A DNA stretch of 64,000 nt from assembly GCA_900239685.1 (NCBI GenBank), contig OENT01000370.1:1-64000 (forward strand), written 5' to 3'. This stretch comes from Rotaria macrura. Its lineage: Eukaryota > Rotifera > Eurotatoria > Philodinida > Philodinidae. The position numbers and the translations under genes are program-made. The notes beneath the pieces are model-generated. The model saw only the letters and a list, made by a program, of their open reading frames with translations, was not told the DNA's origin and made no database searches. Positions 21,107-34,448 of this stretch are shown in pieces; position 1 is the stretch's first letter, and each line of letters starts with the position of its first letter.

Positions 21107-22644
21107 TCACTGAGCATCACTGTTTTCATTTCGTCGTAATTTTTGATAAATACTATCGAATTTTTTCATAAATATTTCGATATCATTTTCTTCTATACCA
21201 ATAGCAGCGGCCACAGTTAAATATGAATATTGACTGTTAGATGAATGTGCACCATAATTCATGAATTCATATGTATCAATAATTTGTTTAGTTCCTAATT
21301 TAACAACTCTGGCGCCTGATATTCGTCGTGTAAACAACATCGAACCGAGTTCAGTTAATCGATCATTTGGCAAATGTTTGAGTGATATAGCTATTGATAT
21401 AGGACTGAATTGCTTCGATGAAAGTATACATTCATCGTTCGTTTTTGTCCATTGAATAAGTTTTTCATAGAAAATATGAAATAGATTTTTACGCTTTTGT
21501 ATTAAATCAAGTAGACCATTTTTACCCATTGATAATAGTGTGATAAACATATCCATGGTTGGAGTTATTGAAGCACGTCCTGGATAAGCATGTGAAAGTT
21601 CATCAAATAATTTTGTATCATAAGTAAGAACAATAGAACCACCGACAGGTACAAGAAAATTTTTATCTGTACTTTGAACAATATAATCAATACGACCGTC
21701 TGAACGTTTAGCTTGCTCAATTTCATGGATGATCTTAGTTGATTGTAAACCGTATGCATTATTAATTACATGTGGAATTGAATGTATTTGACATAGATTA
21801 CTTATCGCTTGTATATTATCATAAGCACGAGGAGCAAAACAACTAGTTGTTGATATAATACAACAGATTTCATTCGGATTCATTTGTTGAATTCGTTTTT
21901 CAAATTCATTGACATCGGTTTGAAGATAATTATTATTTTCTATTTGTTCAATTATGATGGGTTCGAGATTAGCTGTTAATATTGACTTGAAACAACTCTT
22001 TTGATCAATACGTGACCATAGAACATAGCGAGATTGTGGTCGTTGTTTTTTCAATGTTAATAAGCATAGTGTCATTGTCATGCCTACATAAGAAGAAAAA
22101 TGCGCACACATTTATCTTGATTGAAATTTGAACACTAACCAAAATCCTACCGGTTGCCGTTGGAATGACAAGTGCACGTGTAATTGTTCGTAAACCAAGT
22201 ATATGTATGGCATCAAGTACAAGTTCATTAGTTAACTGATTAAGTAGTGATGAACCAGCTGCTTTTGGTTGGATAGCATTAATATCACCTGAACGTCCAA
22301 TACCATGTGCCAGTAGATTATGACGTCGAGCAACAAGAGATGAATAGATACGACCTGAATAAAGAAAGAAACCAAAAGTATAATTAATCAAAGAACATCG
22401 CATGGAATAAATGACCTTCACGTTCTCCTACACCAACATTTCCTTCGAAGTTATTCGAATCCATTTGGGCTATTTCATTTAACCATTGTTCTATAATATT
22501 TTCGTCTAATCGTTTTTCAGGTATTTTTCTATGTTCGATTATTTGTCTAATCTGATGTTCATATGATCGACGTGCTTGTCGAGCTAAATCAATGTATGAA
22601 CGAGGTACAAGACGTTCAGCATATTTCAAAGCATCTTCGTTCAT
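21107..22644 (-). CDS. SEPSECS: O-phosphoseryl-tRNA(Sec) selenium transferase
   Basis: Three exons on the minus strand, 22416-22644, 22151-22354 and 21107-22083, with introns of 61 and 67 bp, encode 469 residues (human about 500). Conserved stretches are [74 protein letters not shown] and SGARVV. The pyridoxal-phosphate lysine is Lys285 in [12 protein letters not shown], matching human Lys284. The enzyme converts Sep-tRNA(Sec) to Sec-tRNA(Sec) using selenophosphate, so this genome should make selenoproteins. The protein ends shortly after [10 protein letters not shown] and lacks the longer C-terminal tail of the human protein. Start ATG 22644 was chosen because homology begins at [20 protein letters not shown]; the frame is open upstream but not conserved-looking. 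The intron 1 donor is GTCATT, a weak match to consensus. Confidence 0.96.
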
Positions 22645-22981
22645 TTTTCTTTTGTTTTTTTGCGTAGATCTAAAATTGATACCTTCCCTAATTAATCTAT
22701 ATACATGCGTTGCCGTTTTATTTCGAAAGAATAAAATATTTACATGTATGTAATACACGAACTTCAAGTCGAAATACTGATTCAAATAACTATTGAATTT
22801 AACTTCGTAGTTTTCTAAATCATCAGACATGATCGTTTTAAATTTTAAGAACATCAAGTAAAATGTAATTTCAACGAGTGTTATCTTAACAAGAAATATG
22901 GTCTCAAGAAAAAAAAATTTAAGTTCTGCTGTATGTTTGGTGATCTTCTATTGATGACTTGTGTAGGCATCACAGAAACGA

Positions 22982-23877
22982 ATGTCATATGATGAAAAAA
23001 TTTCGATCTTTCTTTCATTCTTAGTAGTCCTTGTTAATTTTCATGAGAAGGTCATGGGAAATGTGACGCGGCTGTCTGTTAATCATCCTAGTCTACATTT
23101 AAAAGGATACTCTAATTTCGGCACCGTCAAGTATTGTTTATTTTTCACCCATCATATTAATTAATTTTAGATGTTCCAAAGCTTCGAAACAAAAATAGAA
23201 AAAGAAAAATTTTATTTCAAAATCAATTTTCAACCAGAAAAACTTCAAGTTCTCTTCAATATGATCGATTTAATTTATTGGTTACATATAAGAGATTGAT
23301 TTTGATGAGATACACTTTTGTTACTAATGAAAATTATCTCTTGAAATTTTTAGCTGGCTTAAAAAATTGAGTGATCATCTTAAAAGAAACAAAGGTTTTG
23401 TAACAATGCTTTCGAAAGAAAATATAACACATACTTCAATTTAGATCAAATAGACATGATTTCATTTTAGTTCAAAAAGATCAGCAAAGTGTCAAATCGC
23501 TTATTTTTATTCCGTAAATTGCATCTCTTTCTAGAGATATGATGTAAAAGTTTAGTATCTACGTATGAAGATCTATCTAGCCGAAAACGCTCGTCGTGCC
23601 TGATCGATTAGTTCTCAAGAAACCCGAAGGAAATTTCATTAACAACTTACTTTTACAACCTCATGTAAATAAAAAAATTATCGTGTTAGGTTTGGGCGAA
23701 ACGTTCTCATTAGATTACTTCCGTGAAATTTTAGTATAAAATCCATTCGAGAGAGATCTCGATTTGCTATTACGAGTGTCGACTCATATTGAAATAGTCC
23801 AATACATAAATAAAACAGTCACATGTGTTCATCCTGATTCAACGACACAAGTATCATACAATTACATGCCCGTCTGA
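22982..23877 (+). pseudogene. Possible decayed gene of unknown family
   Basis: Several coding-like pieces lie in order. The first, at 22984-23130, starts MSYDEKISIFLSFLVVLVNF like a signal peptide and ends near a GT donor. The second, after an acceptor-like TTTTAG at about 23170, is a 42-codon frame starting MFQSFETKIEKEKF. The third is a frame at 23581-23877 with one in-frame TAA at 23737 (KTLVVPDRLVLKKPEGNF..., GLGETFSLDYFREILV, then NKTVTCVHPDSTTQVSYNY). Ninety-seven codons with a single stop is unusual in DNA this AT-rich. No family was recognised and no intact model could be built, so this may be a dead gene copy or coincidence. Confidence 0.3.
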
Positions 23878-24192
23878 AAAATGATAGGCTAATCATTAGA
23901 CTTGAATTCAATTAGATCAATGTGTTGTCTATGTACCATTGCATGACATCGTTTATCATTCGTATCTAGAAGTCATAACATCATTTTATATTGTGAAAAG
24001 GTAATGTTCTTTTACTAGAATTTTCATAGAAAAGTTGCGCTTATACAAATTCATAAAAAAGAAAAGGAATCATGTCTAAATAAAATATTTTCATTAAAAG
24101 ACAATAAGCAAAATAATCCGATTGATTACTGTTTTTTAACTTCATAATTGAGTATTTGAGAATGGAATGTATGAGAAAAAGAATTCCTGAGA

Positions 24193-27100
24193 TTACGGTC
24201 GAACAAATTTCATAATCCAATCTTTCATTGAGCACATTTTGTTCATTGGAAAATCAAATTTTGAATGGCAATCTTTATCATTATAGGATGTTGTTTTTTG
24301 TTGAGTACGGTCTCGAGTAGCATCATTTTGATATCTCCAACGCCATAGTGGTTTTTTGATTTGCATCTTTTGTTTTTCATTATTCTGCATTCGATTGTGT
24401 GCTCGACGTTGTCCGTATGTTTTCATCCAACTAATATAGTTTAATTTAGCCTTATGAAATGACGAAGACAGATCATTTATACTGTGAAGTAATGATGTTT
24501 GAACTTTTTTAATAGTTGATGAATTAACAAAATTAGTTAATTTTCTTTTACTTCGTTTCAAATATTCATGACGGTGATCAACAACATTACTAACTGACGC
24601 ACTTATATATTCAACAAAATTCGATAAATTAATGGAAGTCTCAGTCGCCATCAACGTCGTTTGTTTTAATACAGTAGTAAATAAGTTATCGAATGTTGAT
24701 TCTGTACACTACAAATAGAAAAAAGCAAGAAATATTACATTTGAATAACGAAAATATTGTATTTTTTGTTTGACTTACATCGACACCTTCTACGCATGTT
24801 TGTAAATTTTTTGAATACTGTTCATTATTTACTTCTAAGCGATGTTCCAATGATTTGATTTGTTCTTGTAATTGTCCATTTTCTTTGGTTAGCTATAGAT
24901 ATAGATTTCATGAAAACGTCTGATTATCAATTTGATGATGTTTTTCTTTTACTTGACGAATTTTATCTGTCAGATTTTGTTGTGTCGTTTTAAGTATTTC
25001 TCGAAGTTCACCTATTTGTACACTAAAAGCATATTTTTCATGATCATGCCATGCTGATTGTTGATGAATCATATTCTGAAGTTTCTCATCTAGCTAGAAG
25101 ACGAAATAAGAATCAATTGAAAAGTAAAAATAATTTTAAATATTTCTACCTGTTTCGTTAATTTCTCTTCAATATTATTAATCGGCATATCTTTGACATC
25201 ATTCAAATCTTGCTTCGTTTTTACAAGTTCTTGAATGATTTGAGTTATGATTGATTGGTCTACATGAAAGAACGAATTAATAATCGTTCAGCTGAAAAAG
25301 AAAACGTAATCTTACTCCATCGTGTAACAATATGTCCAAGAACAAATGGTACAGTCAAGAATAATATTATGTAAATGTAAGAAATCGATAGATTATTTCC
25401 ATTTTGTTGACGGCATTTGTGTGGCTTGATCTTTTCAAGTATTTCATTGGATTGAAATACTTCTGGTTTATCCGTCACTTGAGCATTCAAATTTTTGTGT
25501 GACCTTCGAGAAAAAAAATGTCTAGAAGTTATTATATCTTGTTATGATTCGATATAAAGTGAAAGAAATAAACACCAACCGAAATTTATTGGTTAATGAG
25601 ACTGGTTTACTGTTCGATGAGCAACTATTTGTTAATGGTACTGTTCTACTAAAGTACAATTGAAATATATCTGGATTTATATAAACAAGATTGTTTCCGG
25701 TTGTTTTCATACTTCAATTCAAATCTATGATTGAGTATATCGATTTCATTCATTACTCCTGGTGTCATACGACTAATTTCAACAGTTGAATTTTCATTAT
25801 GACTTGATATGGCTAAGTCAAATGGTACGATTTCTTTTTTCTCTTCTTTCGATACCACTCGATTGCCGGCACTGATAGTTTGTACATGATTGTTATCACA
25901 AAATAGTAATGCTTCATTATTGTTTGTTGCTTCTGATGAACGAATTTCTTGTTCTGGATGACAATAATGATTCAAATGATTTACAGATGAGTGAAATATA
26001 CCATTTTCAATGATTATATCGTCACTTTCAGTATTTTCAAATCTAAATATAAACATTCTATTCTCATAGTAAATTTCAACATTTTCGTTAATATTCAAAC
26101 AAATGCAGAATTCAAGACATAAATTGATTGATGATAATCATCGTACCATCAATTCATAATAGTTGTACTTACAAACCTTTACTTACAGCTAGCAAGTGCT
26201 TAAACTGACACTACTTCTCAGTTGTGTAGTTTGAATAGAAATGGAATATATTGAACTTTAATCATAAGGACAATCCAGAAATGGTTTGATCTTTACACGT
26301 GTTAATGAAAAGTTCGACATAGCAAAACAGAGTTTGAGAATACCGAACTTTTCATTTTATAGCTAACAACGATCTACATTTGAAGAAAGATTCCCTATGA
26401 CAAAAAACGAACACCGAAATGTATGCTAAAGCTAATTCAGTTTACGAACATTATCTTATAGTTTTATATAATATACTAACTGAAAATATTCTATTCGTGA
26501 GACAATATAGGTATGTGAATCTGTATCTGCTGATGGTGACAGAATGAGTAAGGCATCGAAAATGTAGAACATCAACAAAACGTGAAAGAAGACAACCTTT
26601 CTGTATCCTACAAATATAACAATGTTTTCATTTTAAATCCTTTCGACTAATGCTTGTCAACCTTGGAATAATGTATTCGACTAGGGCTTATCGAACTTTG
26701 TTTATAGTCAAACTATCAGGCACATGGATTATAGTTTATGTTCTTTTATTAACTACTTTGAATATCGTCGAATGCACCGACTAATAGAATTATGATGAGG
26801 CAAATTTATGAATTGAAAAATGTTTCAAATCGAACAAAATATCGAATAGTACATCAGAGTTTTTTTTTTACTGTACACAAGAGATTTGTTTTGTCTGTTG
26901 AGACAATTCTTAAAAGTCACTGAAAAGATTCATCAAGAAACAGAGGTCAACTTGAAATGTCTCAATCAATTGTACATAAAAGAATATTCCAGACAATGTT
27001 TCATATTTAACTTGATCTGTTATAGAACACTTTTGTATAAGCGTTAATCTCGACAATCATGTTTTTTTATTCAATTGTACTCACTCGGTTGAAGAAATAG

Positions 27101-27356
27101 AAGATAGAGAAACACTTCGATCTAAATTTGATGAACTACTGCTGTTGCTGCTACAACTCGACGGTGATAATGAACACGAAAGTTTGTTATCGATGATATT
27201 CATGACTTTTGGAAGAATCTTATTAAAAAATAAAATAAAATAAAACTATTCTGTTTTTTTTTCTTAATAGAAATTACATAAGACGCAACCTACTGGATTT
27301 ATTGGTGGTGTTTTATGTAGATAAATCCATTCTTCATCTTCATTTGAAGCATACAT
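24193..27356 (-). CDS. Single-pass membrane coiled-coil protein with N-terminal LIR-like motif (CCPG1-like)
   Basis: Nine exons on the minus strand keep frame throughout: 27294-27356, 27085-27218, 25713-26042, 25580-25648, 25316-25503, 25150-25259, 24953-25093, 24779-24892 and 24193-24708; 554 residues. The first exon reads MYASNEDEEWIYLHKTPPIN: an acidic run followed by W10-I-Y-L13, a textbook LC3-interacting (LIR) core. Residues 22-236 are acidic/serine-rich and low complexity. Residues 237-258 (LSISYIYIILFLTVPFVLGH) form the only membrane segment. After it comes coiled coil (ITQIIQELVKTKQDLNDV..., LTKENGQLQEQIKSLEHRLE) and a basic C-terminal region with KKPLWRWRYQND. This order (LIR, disordered N-terminus, TM near 230, lumenal coiled coil) is that of CCPG1, a vertebrate ER-phagy receptor. 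Sequence identity outside this architecture was not recognised, so the name is by architecture. Intron 2 is 1,042 bp. It shares a 300-bp divergent promoter with NUP93. Confidence 0.75.
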
Positions 27357-27656
27357 TTAAAAATTCTGCAATAAAAATATCTACGTGTTGAATATATTGT
27401 TGTATTATGATGCTTATTCGAAGTTATTATTTTACAAACGTCAAATACCTATTATACAATCACGTTTCTTTCTTTCTCGTCTTTCTTCTATTCTCTTCTC
27501 TTACGTATATTAATAATTCAGCTCTTCCATAAAATATATAATGGATCTGCAAACTATAGGAGAGGAAACAATGGCAAAGATGATTGGCTATTTTTTTCTC
27601 TTTGTCAATTCATTGTAAAAAATTGAAACAGACTAAAACTTCATTTTTTCTAGACA
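27357..27656. promoter_or_regulatory. Divergent promoter region between the CCPG1-like gene and NUP93
   Basis: 300 bp separate the two start codons. It contains a pyrimidine-rich tract (about 27468-27502) and, just before the NUP93 ATG, an acceptor-like TTTTTTCTAG at 27645-27654, suggesting a 5'UTR intron on the NUP93 side. No TATA box is evident. Confidence 0.5.
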
Positions 27657-30600
27657 ATGTCAGGTCCATTTAATTGGCTTTTAGGAACTGGCAATACTCC
27701 ATCGGTATCTAATCTACCAAATACAACGTATCAAACACCATTAAATCAAAGTACGACAACAAATTCATCGCTGGTTCTACCACAATCCATAACACCGACA
27801 ACAAATAATTTCTCTTTACAACGAAATTTAACACAACTTATTGATGAAGGCCAACGTTCCTCATTACAAACTAAACGTGAATTATTAAGTAATGTTGATC
27901 AATTAAGTACGTTAGCTTTTCTAAATTCATCGACCGGTATTAATGTTCAACATATACAAGATCAATTTGAAAAAATTGATAAAACTTTACAAGCAACATC
28001 TACAAAAAGTAAACCTGGTGATGATACTATTGATCAACAATTAGACGGAAAGTTAACAAGCAATCTTAATGATTATCTTAAACATGAACGAGAGACAACA
28101 TTGCTATCAATGTTAAGAATGATTGAAGATAAAGTAAGACGAAAATATAATTACTTGTTTATTAGTAAATATAAAATACAAATGAACTCGACAATTTTCT
28201 AATTTTAGACATACGATGAAATTACTCGTCATAGCAATTATGTATTGGATAATAATTGGCAGAAACAACGACAACAAATTCTATCAACTGTATCGAAACA
28301 CGATCAAAATTATCTTGATGAAGCCAATGCAATGCAGGTACATATTCGTTCATAACCATAACATTCTATTCTCGAAGTATTATTTTCATTAGATCAAACG
28401 TTTTGAAACACCTAGAACATTATCACGAGGCTTATCGAATACTGAAGCTGCTTATGCTAAAGTAGTAAGTAAAAAATTGATCCAACAAATGTTGAATAGT
28501 AGAATTAAGTTACAAAGTTATTTGTTGTTCAATGAATTATTCGTCAATTTTCATCAAAGTCTTCTTCCTCACAATGTTAAGCAGGAGGTTTAAGAACAGT
28601 GCTTTTTTCGAATAGTAGTACACTGATCCACAGAATGACTTTTAAATCGTTGTTCTGAAATGAAGAATCTCGATGAAACATTACTTCCTTTAGACAACTA
28701 TTCAAGCAACAAAAGTTTCAGTCAGTTTATTCGTTGACCAAAGAATAATTTCGTGAGATGAAAAAGCACGATATGTTCAGTAGAACAAAATCCATTGTTG
28801 TAGTTTTTATCTTCTATGAGATATTTCGTAATTTTGCTCTTATATACTATATTGAATCGAACAGAGAAACCATGTTGTTTCGTTTAATTTTAAATCTTAT
28901 TGTATTGTTATTTGTTTCGCCTAAAAATTGTTTTAACGTAATTATATGATTTCTGAAATTTTTCACATTTAAAAAATGTATGAAACTCTAGACTCAATGT
29001 TTATGATGATTTGTTTACGATATTCAATATTTCTGTAGATGAAGATAATTAATTTTAGTCGAATTATGTAGAATGTTCTAAAGCTTGCTTGACATATCTA
29101 TGAATCATCGGGAAATTTGAACATCGGTCACGTCAATTTCTACGATATACCTGAGAATTCATTAAAATTAGTACAGTTTATCTTGAACAGGTCATCGTAC
29201 AATCGTATGAAGAAGGGCACGGAAATCTATGATGAACTCAAGTAAATAGTAGTTTCCTTGTTAAAACGGGTTAATTCGTCTTTTTCATGTTTTAACTGTA
29301 CACGAATTAAAGAGCCATAGTTGATTTTATAGCGATGTGGATCATAGTTAGATAGACATGCATCTGTCATTTAAAATCAAACGAAAACATCAATTATTAT
29401 TATTCATAGTACGAATCAAAATATTATATTTATTATTCTTTCTTGAAAATAGATCGCACTTTATAATGTTGGTAAAATAGCACGTCAAAATCTCATCGAT
29501 GAATTTGCAACTGTTGTTGAATCGTCCAATCAACCACAAGTAAAAGTTTAAGATTTATTTTATTAAAAATAAAATTTCAAATTTTGTCTCAGGCCACGAT
29601 GGATCTATGGAATATTGTTCGTCATATGAGTCAATTACCAGCGGATTATGTGATTAATCGCACTTCGTTACCCTCACAACAAGCTATTGTGTTATCTGCT
29701 CGTAACTATTTAGAATATGCGTATGTTTCATTTAATATTTCTTGTTATTAATGTTTATCAATTGATTTATTCCATAGGTTTCGTATTCATTTATCAAAAA
29801 CTTTCATAAATCTTGTATCAGATGATGATATTCATAAACCAGGTTTCATATACAAATTAATAATACGTTATATTAGACAAAAACATCCAAACATTGTTCA
29901 TATCATTGATGATGTAATTTTATTATTTTCATATATAACTAAATATATATATATATAATATCTTGGATAGGATGGAAATATTGATGATTTACCAATATGG
30001 TCGATAATCTTCTATTGTTTACGTGCAGGTGATTTACAATCGGCACTCAATGCAGCTAAACGATGCCAGTAAATTGATAACAATTAAAATAAACTAGATA
30101 GAATACATATGCTTATTTGTTAAGTTTGACATATGCTGTTGAATGGTTGAATAATTACATAAAAAATAATAATCAAGCAGTAGATGCGACAATACGTTTG
30201 AAAATTCAAGATGTTTATGATCGAGAACATTTGATAAATCCATTTAAAAGGTAAATTTTATTCTTAAAATTTGTAAATAAAGATCTACACAATCAAGATT
30301 CTTGAGTACGTTAATGTGTAGAACAGGTAGAATATGTATTCCCATGAATTTTGTACGAAAGTCGAACTCAAATCAACGTTTAGTTATAGTTTTTCACGAG
30401 AACGTATGTTATTTTAAAAACATTCAAAGTAGCGACAGTTCCAAATGAGTCTCATGAGAGAAACGAGTTAAAGAAGTAGAAAAAAATTATTTAATATGAA
30501 TATTAAAAATTACATAGAGCTCTTGCTCTTTTCAAATAAATATCTCTTTGTATGACAGCAAATTCTGAAGCTAATATCTGTAAGGGTGTGTCTGGGTGTG

Positions 30601-33600
30601 GCAATAACTCTATGTACCCCTATGCCCTTACCCCCGCACACACCCATCGAGTCAAAGTTTATCGTGTCCTTTAGAAGACTTGAAAATTGACATTATGTAG
30701 TTATAATCAAATGAGGTGAACAACAATCAGGATCAAATGAATACAAGAAATGTGGAAAGAAATATCGAACAGTTTTTTTCATTCTATTACTTTTGATTGA
30801 CATTTTATAGAAGATAGATAGAAACAAATTTCTGGAATCATGAGATGTTGCATATTTTCCCATTTTTTACATTGAACGCCTAATGTATTTAATATTGATT
30901 TTTATGTACCTCTCATTTGTTTCTCCTATGAGGCTCCACTGTCGCGTTGCTGTTCTTGAGTGTATAGTTCCGTGACAACAGGTACATTTGTACGAGTACA
31001 AATAGAAATGCATGAGAAAATTAGTAAATTACCTTCAAAGTCTTGTTTGCAGACAAGAGAACAATTGTTTGGGGTTTTATAGAGATATTGATAAGACGAT
31101 GATTTCTGAAATGTTCCTTGATGATAAATATTTGTGAAACTATTTTTACTAGCAGATTAAGATCAACTCAAGAGAAATACTCTGATTAATATAGAGCTTT
31201 GCGCACCGAAGAAGAATCTGGTATTCTGGCTGTGAGTTTCGTTAGTGAAAACAACTGTTCAATTTATAAATATTACGGCCATTTCCATGATGTAACTTGG
31301 AATGATGTTTACTAGAACAGATCTAATACAAAAAAGTCAATTCTACACATTGAGATTTGAATGAAACGGAATGTTCAAACACTGATCATTACGATTTTCT
31401 CATGCTATTCATTAGACGCATTTTTGAATGATCTAAAGTGCGATGTAAAAATGTCAAAATCCATATGAATTACGTTTTGCAAATTAAAATTTTTTTAGTA
31501 TAGTACTATCCGTACTGTCTGCATACGATGTGAATAACATGCACGAATTAATCATAAATTCTATCGATGATCTTTTATGGCTTCGTTTATCTCAAATTGT
31601 TTTTCCAAATCAAGATTCAATGTCACTTAATAAATTACAAAAACTTGTATACAATGAAGGAAGTAAGAATGACAAGATTCTTGAATTTGATTGTTCAATG
31701 AAAAACATGTATTTTTTTTTATTTCTTCAAACAGATGAGAATCGAAGTTTATTTAATGAAAAACCAGTTCAATATGCCATGTGTTTATTATTAACTGGTC
31801 AATTTGAAACAGCCATTGATTTATTAAATCAAATAGAACAATTTCGTTGTCATGCTGTTCATATAGGAATATGTTTACATGAATTTCGATTACTCTCAAC
31901 AGCTTCGAAATCAGATAGTCCTATGCGTAAGTGTTTGATAGACATACTACTAGTGAAGTAAGGGTCTTTCATTACTTGTTCTTTTTTTCTTTTAATATGG
32001 ATTTCATGCAGTGTCTTCAACATTAACGACTGAAGATCCATTGAAATCAATTAACTATCAACGTTTACTGACAAGCTATATGGAAAAATGCCGCTATGAT
32101 AGTGAATTATGGCAAATAATCAATTATTTCTATTTACTTAAACAATTGCGGCAAAAGGATGGCGAAAATTGTTTCATTGAATCATTGGCCATACTATTAC
32201 TCAAGTTAAATGAAAATGACATCGATAATTTATTTGAAAGATTATTTGGTGTTAATAGACAAGGAGTTTTCACTGAAGTAAGATTTATTTTCTTCATGAC
32301 TATTTCTTATCTTGTATGCATATTTCTTAGGCTCGCATTCTCGATCATCTTGATGTCGATACCAATGTTGTTACTGCTAATGTGGGACTTTATCTTGAAA
32401 AACGTGGTCATTTAGAACTAGCAGCTGTACTCTATGATCGTGCTCAGGTAAATGAGATAATCATTTAGAAATCAATATTTATGCTTAGTAAAATGAACAT
32501 GAAGCAAGAGATAGAGTTTCTTCTAAGGAAATATTGTGTTCGAAATGTCTACGATGTAATTCATAACTATCTCTAGTTTGCTGAGAATGAATGAAATGTA
32601 GACGCCGTACTAATGATGAACCATTCACAAGATACTCATGAACCAAGTTTTTGTTGAAGTAAATATGATTACTAGAAGATGTGTAGAACGTTATATTAAT
32701 CTATCAATTCAATGGATTCATACGAAAAGCTATATGAGTATTTGAAGTATGATCGGTTAGTATTCTCTAAAAATGGTACAGAAGTTTTCACAACTGTCTA
32801 ACTGTTTTCCGCTTAAACGATACCTTGTTCATCGATCTCAATGAGTAGTTCGAATTTCTGCTCGAACCTCTAGTGCTTAGAACTAACTCGCTGTGATACT
32901 TCAATAAGATGTGTGCGTTCGAAATAGAACACAAAAGAAGGTACCTATTGACGATGAAACTGATATGCCTGAAAAGAAATTTGAATTAACAACTTGACTG
33001 ATTGAATTCTACGATATTGTTCAAAAACTTAGTAAATCATTCACAGTTGAACAAGTGAATAACGACAAATAGAACCGAATGAGATTTCTATACTACTACT
33101 AGCTATGAAAAATCGAATATTAATAATTTCAAATGAAAGGTTACGGCTCGATTTTTTAAACAAAGGAAACATGAAGTATTGGACCTCTGTTTCTTTCAAA
33201 AGAAAATTATGATTCTATTATTAACAACAGCATCACTGTCGCATTAACTTCAATAATTCATCGGTTTGAAAACATGAACTTCGTTAATTTTTTGTATTGA
33301 GTAAACGTCGATAGCAGTTCGTTTTTATTATCATACATTAAACGACACTTGTACGTACAGATATTACTATCGAACGTGAATACAATAGAATTTATCGTGT
33401 TGAATATCTATGAATAGAATCCATCTTATATTTATTTCGTATGTTGTTTTTAGAAATCCCGTCAAGCATGTTCAATATACAATCGACTTCTAACAGAAGC
33501 TATTCGTACATTAATATCTGGAAATACACCTTGTGCATCTAATGTTTTAGCTAGTGCACGTTCATTTGCTTCTCATCTTTCATCAGTACAAAATGATTTT

Positions 33601-34074
33601 GACCGTTTAACAAATACGTTGTATACTCTACTTGATGTTTATGTTTACGTTGAATTGTTCAAGTCTCAACAATTCGAACGTGCTTATGAAATCATACAAA
33701 AATTATCATTGCTACCATTTGCACATACACAAATCGATCAATGTCTAGAATCTATTAATTATTATTCATCAGAAATTATGGACTGTTATCCAGATGTCAT
33801 ACTAATAACATTAACATTAATGGCAATATTAGCAAGTGTAGAATATAAATCAACATTCAATATATCCAATCAACATCTATTACTTGCTGCAACTAGTTCA
33901 TTTGATCAAAAAAAGTCAAATATTCTTAGTACAAATAAACAAGGTCTATTAGATGAATTAAAACGACAAGCTGACGTTCTTTTTCGTTATATTGGTTTAT
34001 TGCCAATAAAACTACATAATCACATACATGTACAACTTATGGAATGTTTCAGTCGAATAAAAAATGCTTGTTAG
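27657..34074 (+). CDS. NUP93: Nuclear pore complex protein Nup93 (Nic96 family)
   Basis: Thirteen exons keep one frame: 27657-28133, 28209-28337, 28393-28464, 29453-29539, 29593-29720, 29778-29913, 29971-30068, 30125-30250, 31499-31662, 31735-31926, 32012-32277, 32331-32447 and 33454-34074; 870 residues against about 819 in human. Residues 1-50 are Asn/Thr/Ser-rich; a predicted helix follows. Family landmarks include LWNIVRHMSQLP, a TEAAYAKV segment, IDDLLWLRLSQIVF, QYAMCLLLTGQFETAIDLLN, RCHAVHIGICLHEFRLL and GHLELAAVLYDRAQ, and the end LPIKLHNHIHVQLMECF. Nup93 is the linker scaffold of the inner ring, binding Nup62 through its N-terminal helix and Nup205/188/155/35. Three introns are unusually long (988, 1,248 and 1,006 bp). 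The intron 31663-31734 is 72 bp, a multiple of three without a stop, so reading through it would keep frame. Divergent to the CCPG1-like gene. Confidence 0.95.
30583..30646. repeat. G-rich/C-rich stem inside a long NUP93 intron
   Basis: AGGGTGTGTCTGGGTGTGG (30583-30601) faces CCCCCGCACACACCCA (30631-30646). The GGGTGTG and CACACCC parts can pair, and GGGTGTG is close to the TGTGGG type unit. Confidence 0.5.
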
Positions 34075-34191
34075 AGACAAAAAGAAAAAGAAAAAGCAAA
34101 TTTTTTTTTGGTTACTAGATGAAAAGAAATTATGATATACATTTTTTTTTAGATTCAAAAAAAAAACTTGTTTTCATTGGTATCTCTCAAT

Positions 34192-34197
34192 AATAAA
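34192..34197 (+). terminator. Poly(A) signal of NUP93
   Basis: AATAAA 118 bp after the NUP93 stop. Confidence 0.55.
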
Positions 34198-34448
34198 CAT
34201 GGAATCATAGTAATTACACTACCAGTCATATTTTATCTTCAATAAAAAGTTTGATACAAATAGTGTTAAATATTCAATACTATCGTATAACTATGAATAT
34301 GCTTAGCAAAAGTTGATGTCATCAATATTTACAGTGAATTAATATGAATTCTATTTTGATTGCCGGTGTTGAAGCGTCTTACCTCATGATTCTCGTTATT
34401 CCGAAAGTTGTATAGAACTTTGTTTTTATTCTTTCTTTGAAATTTCAG

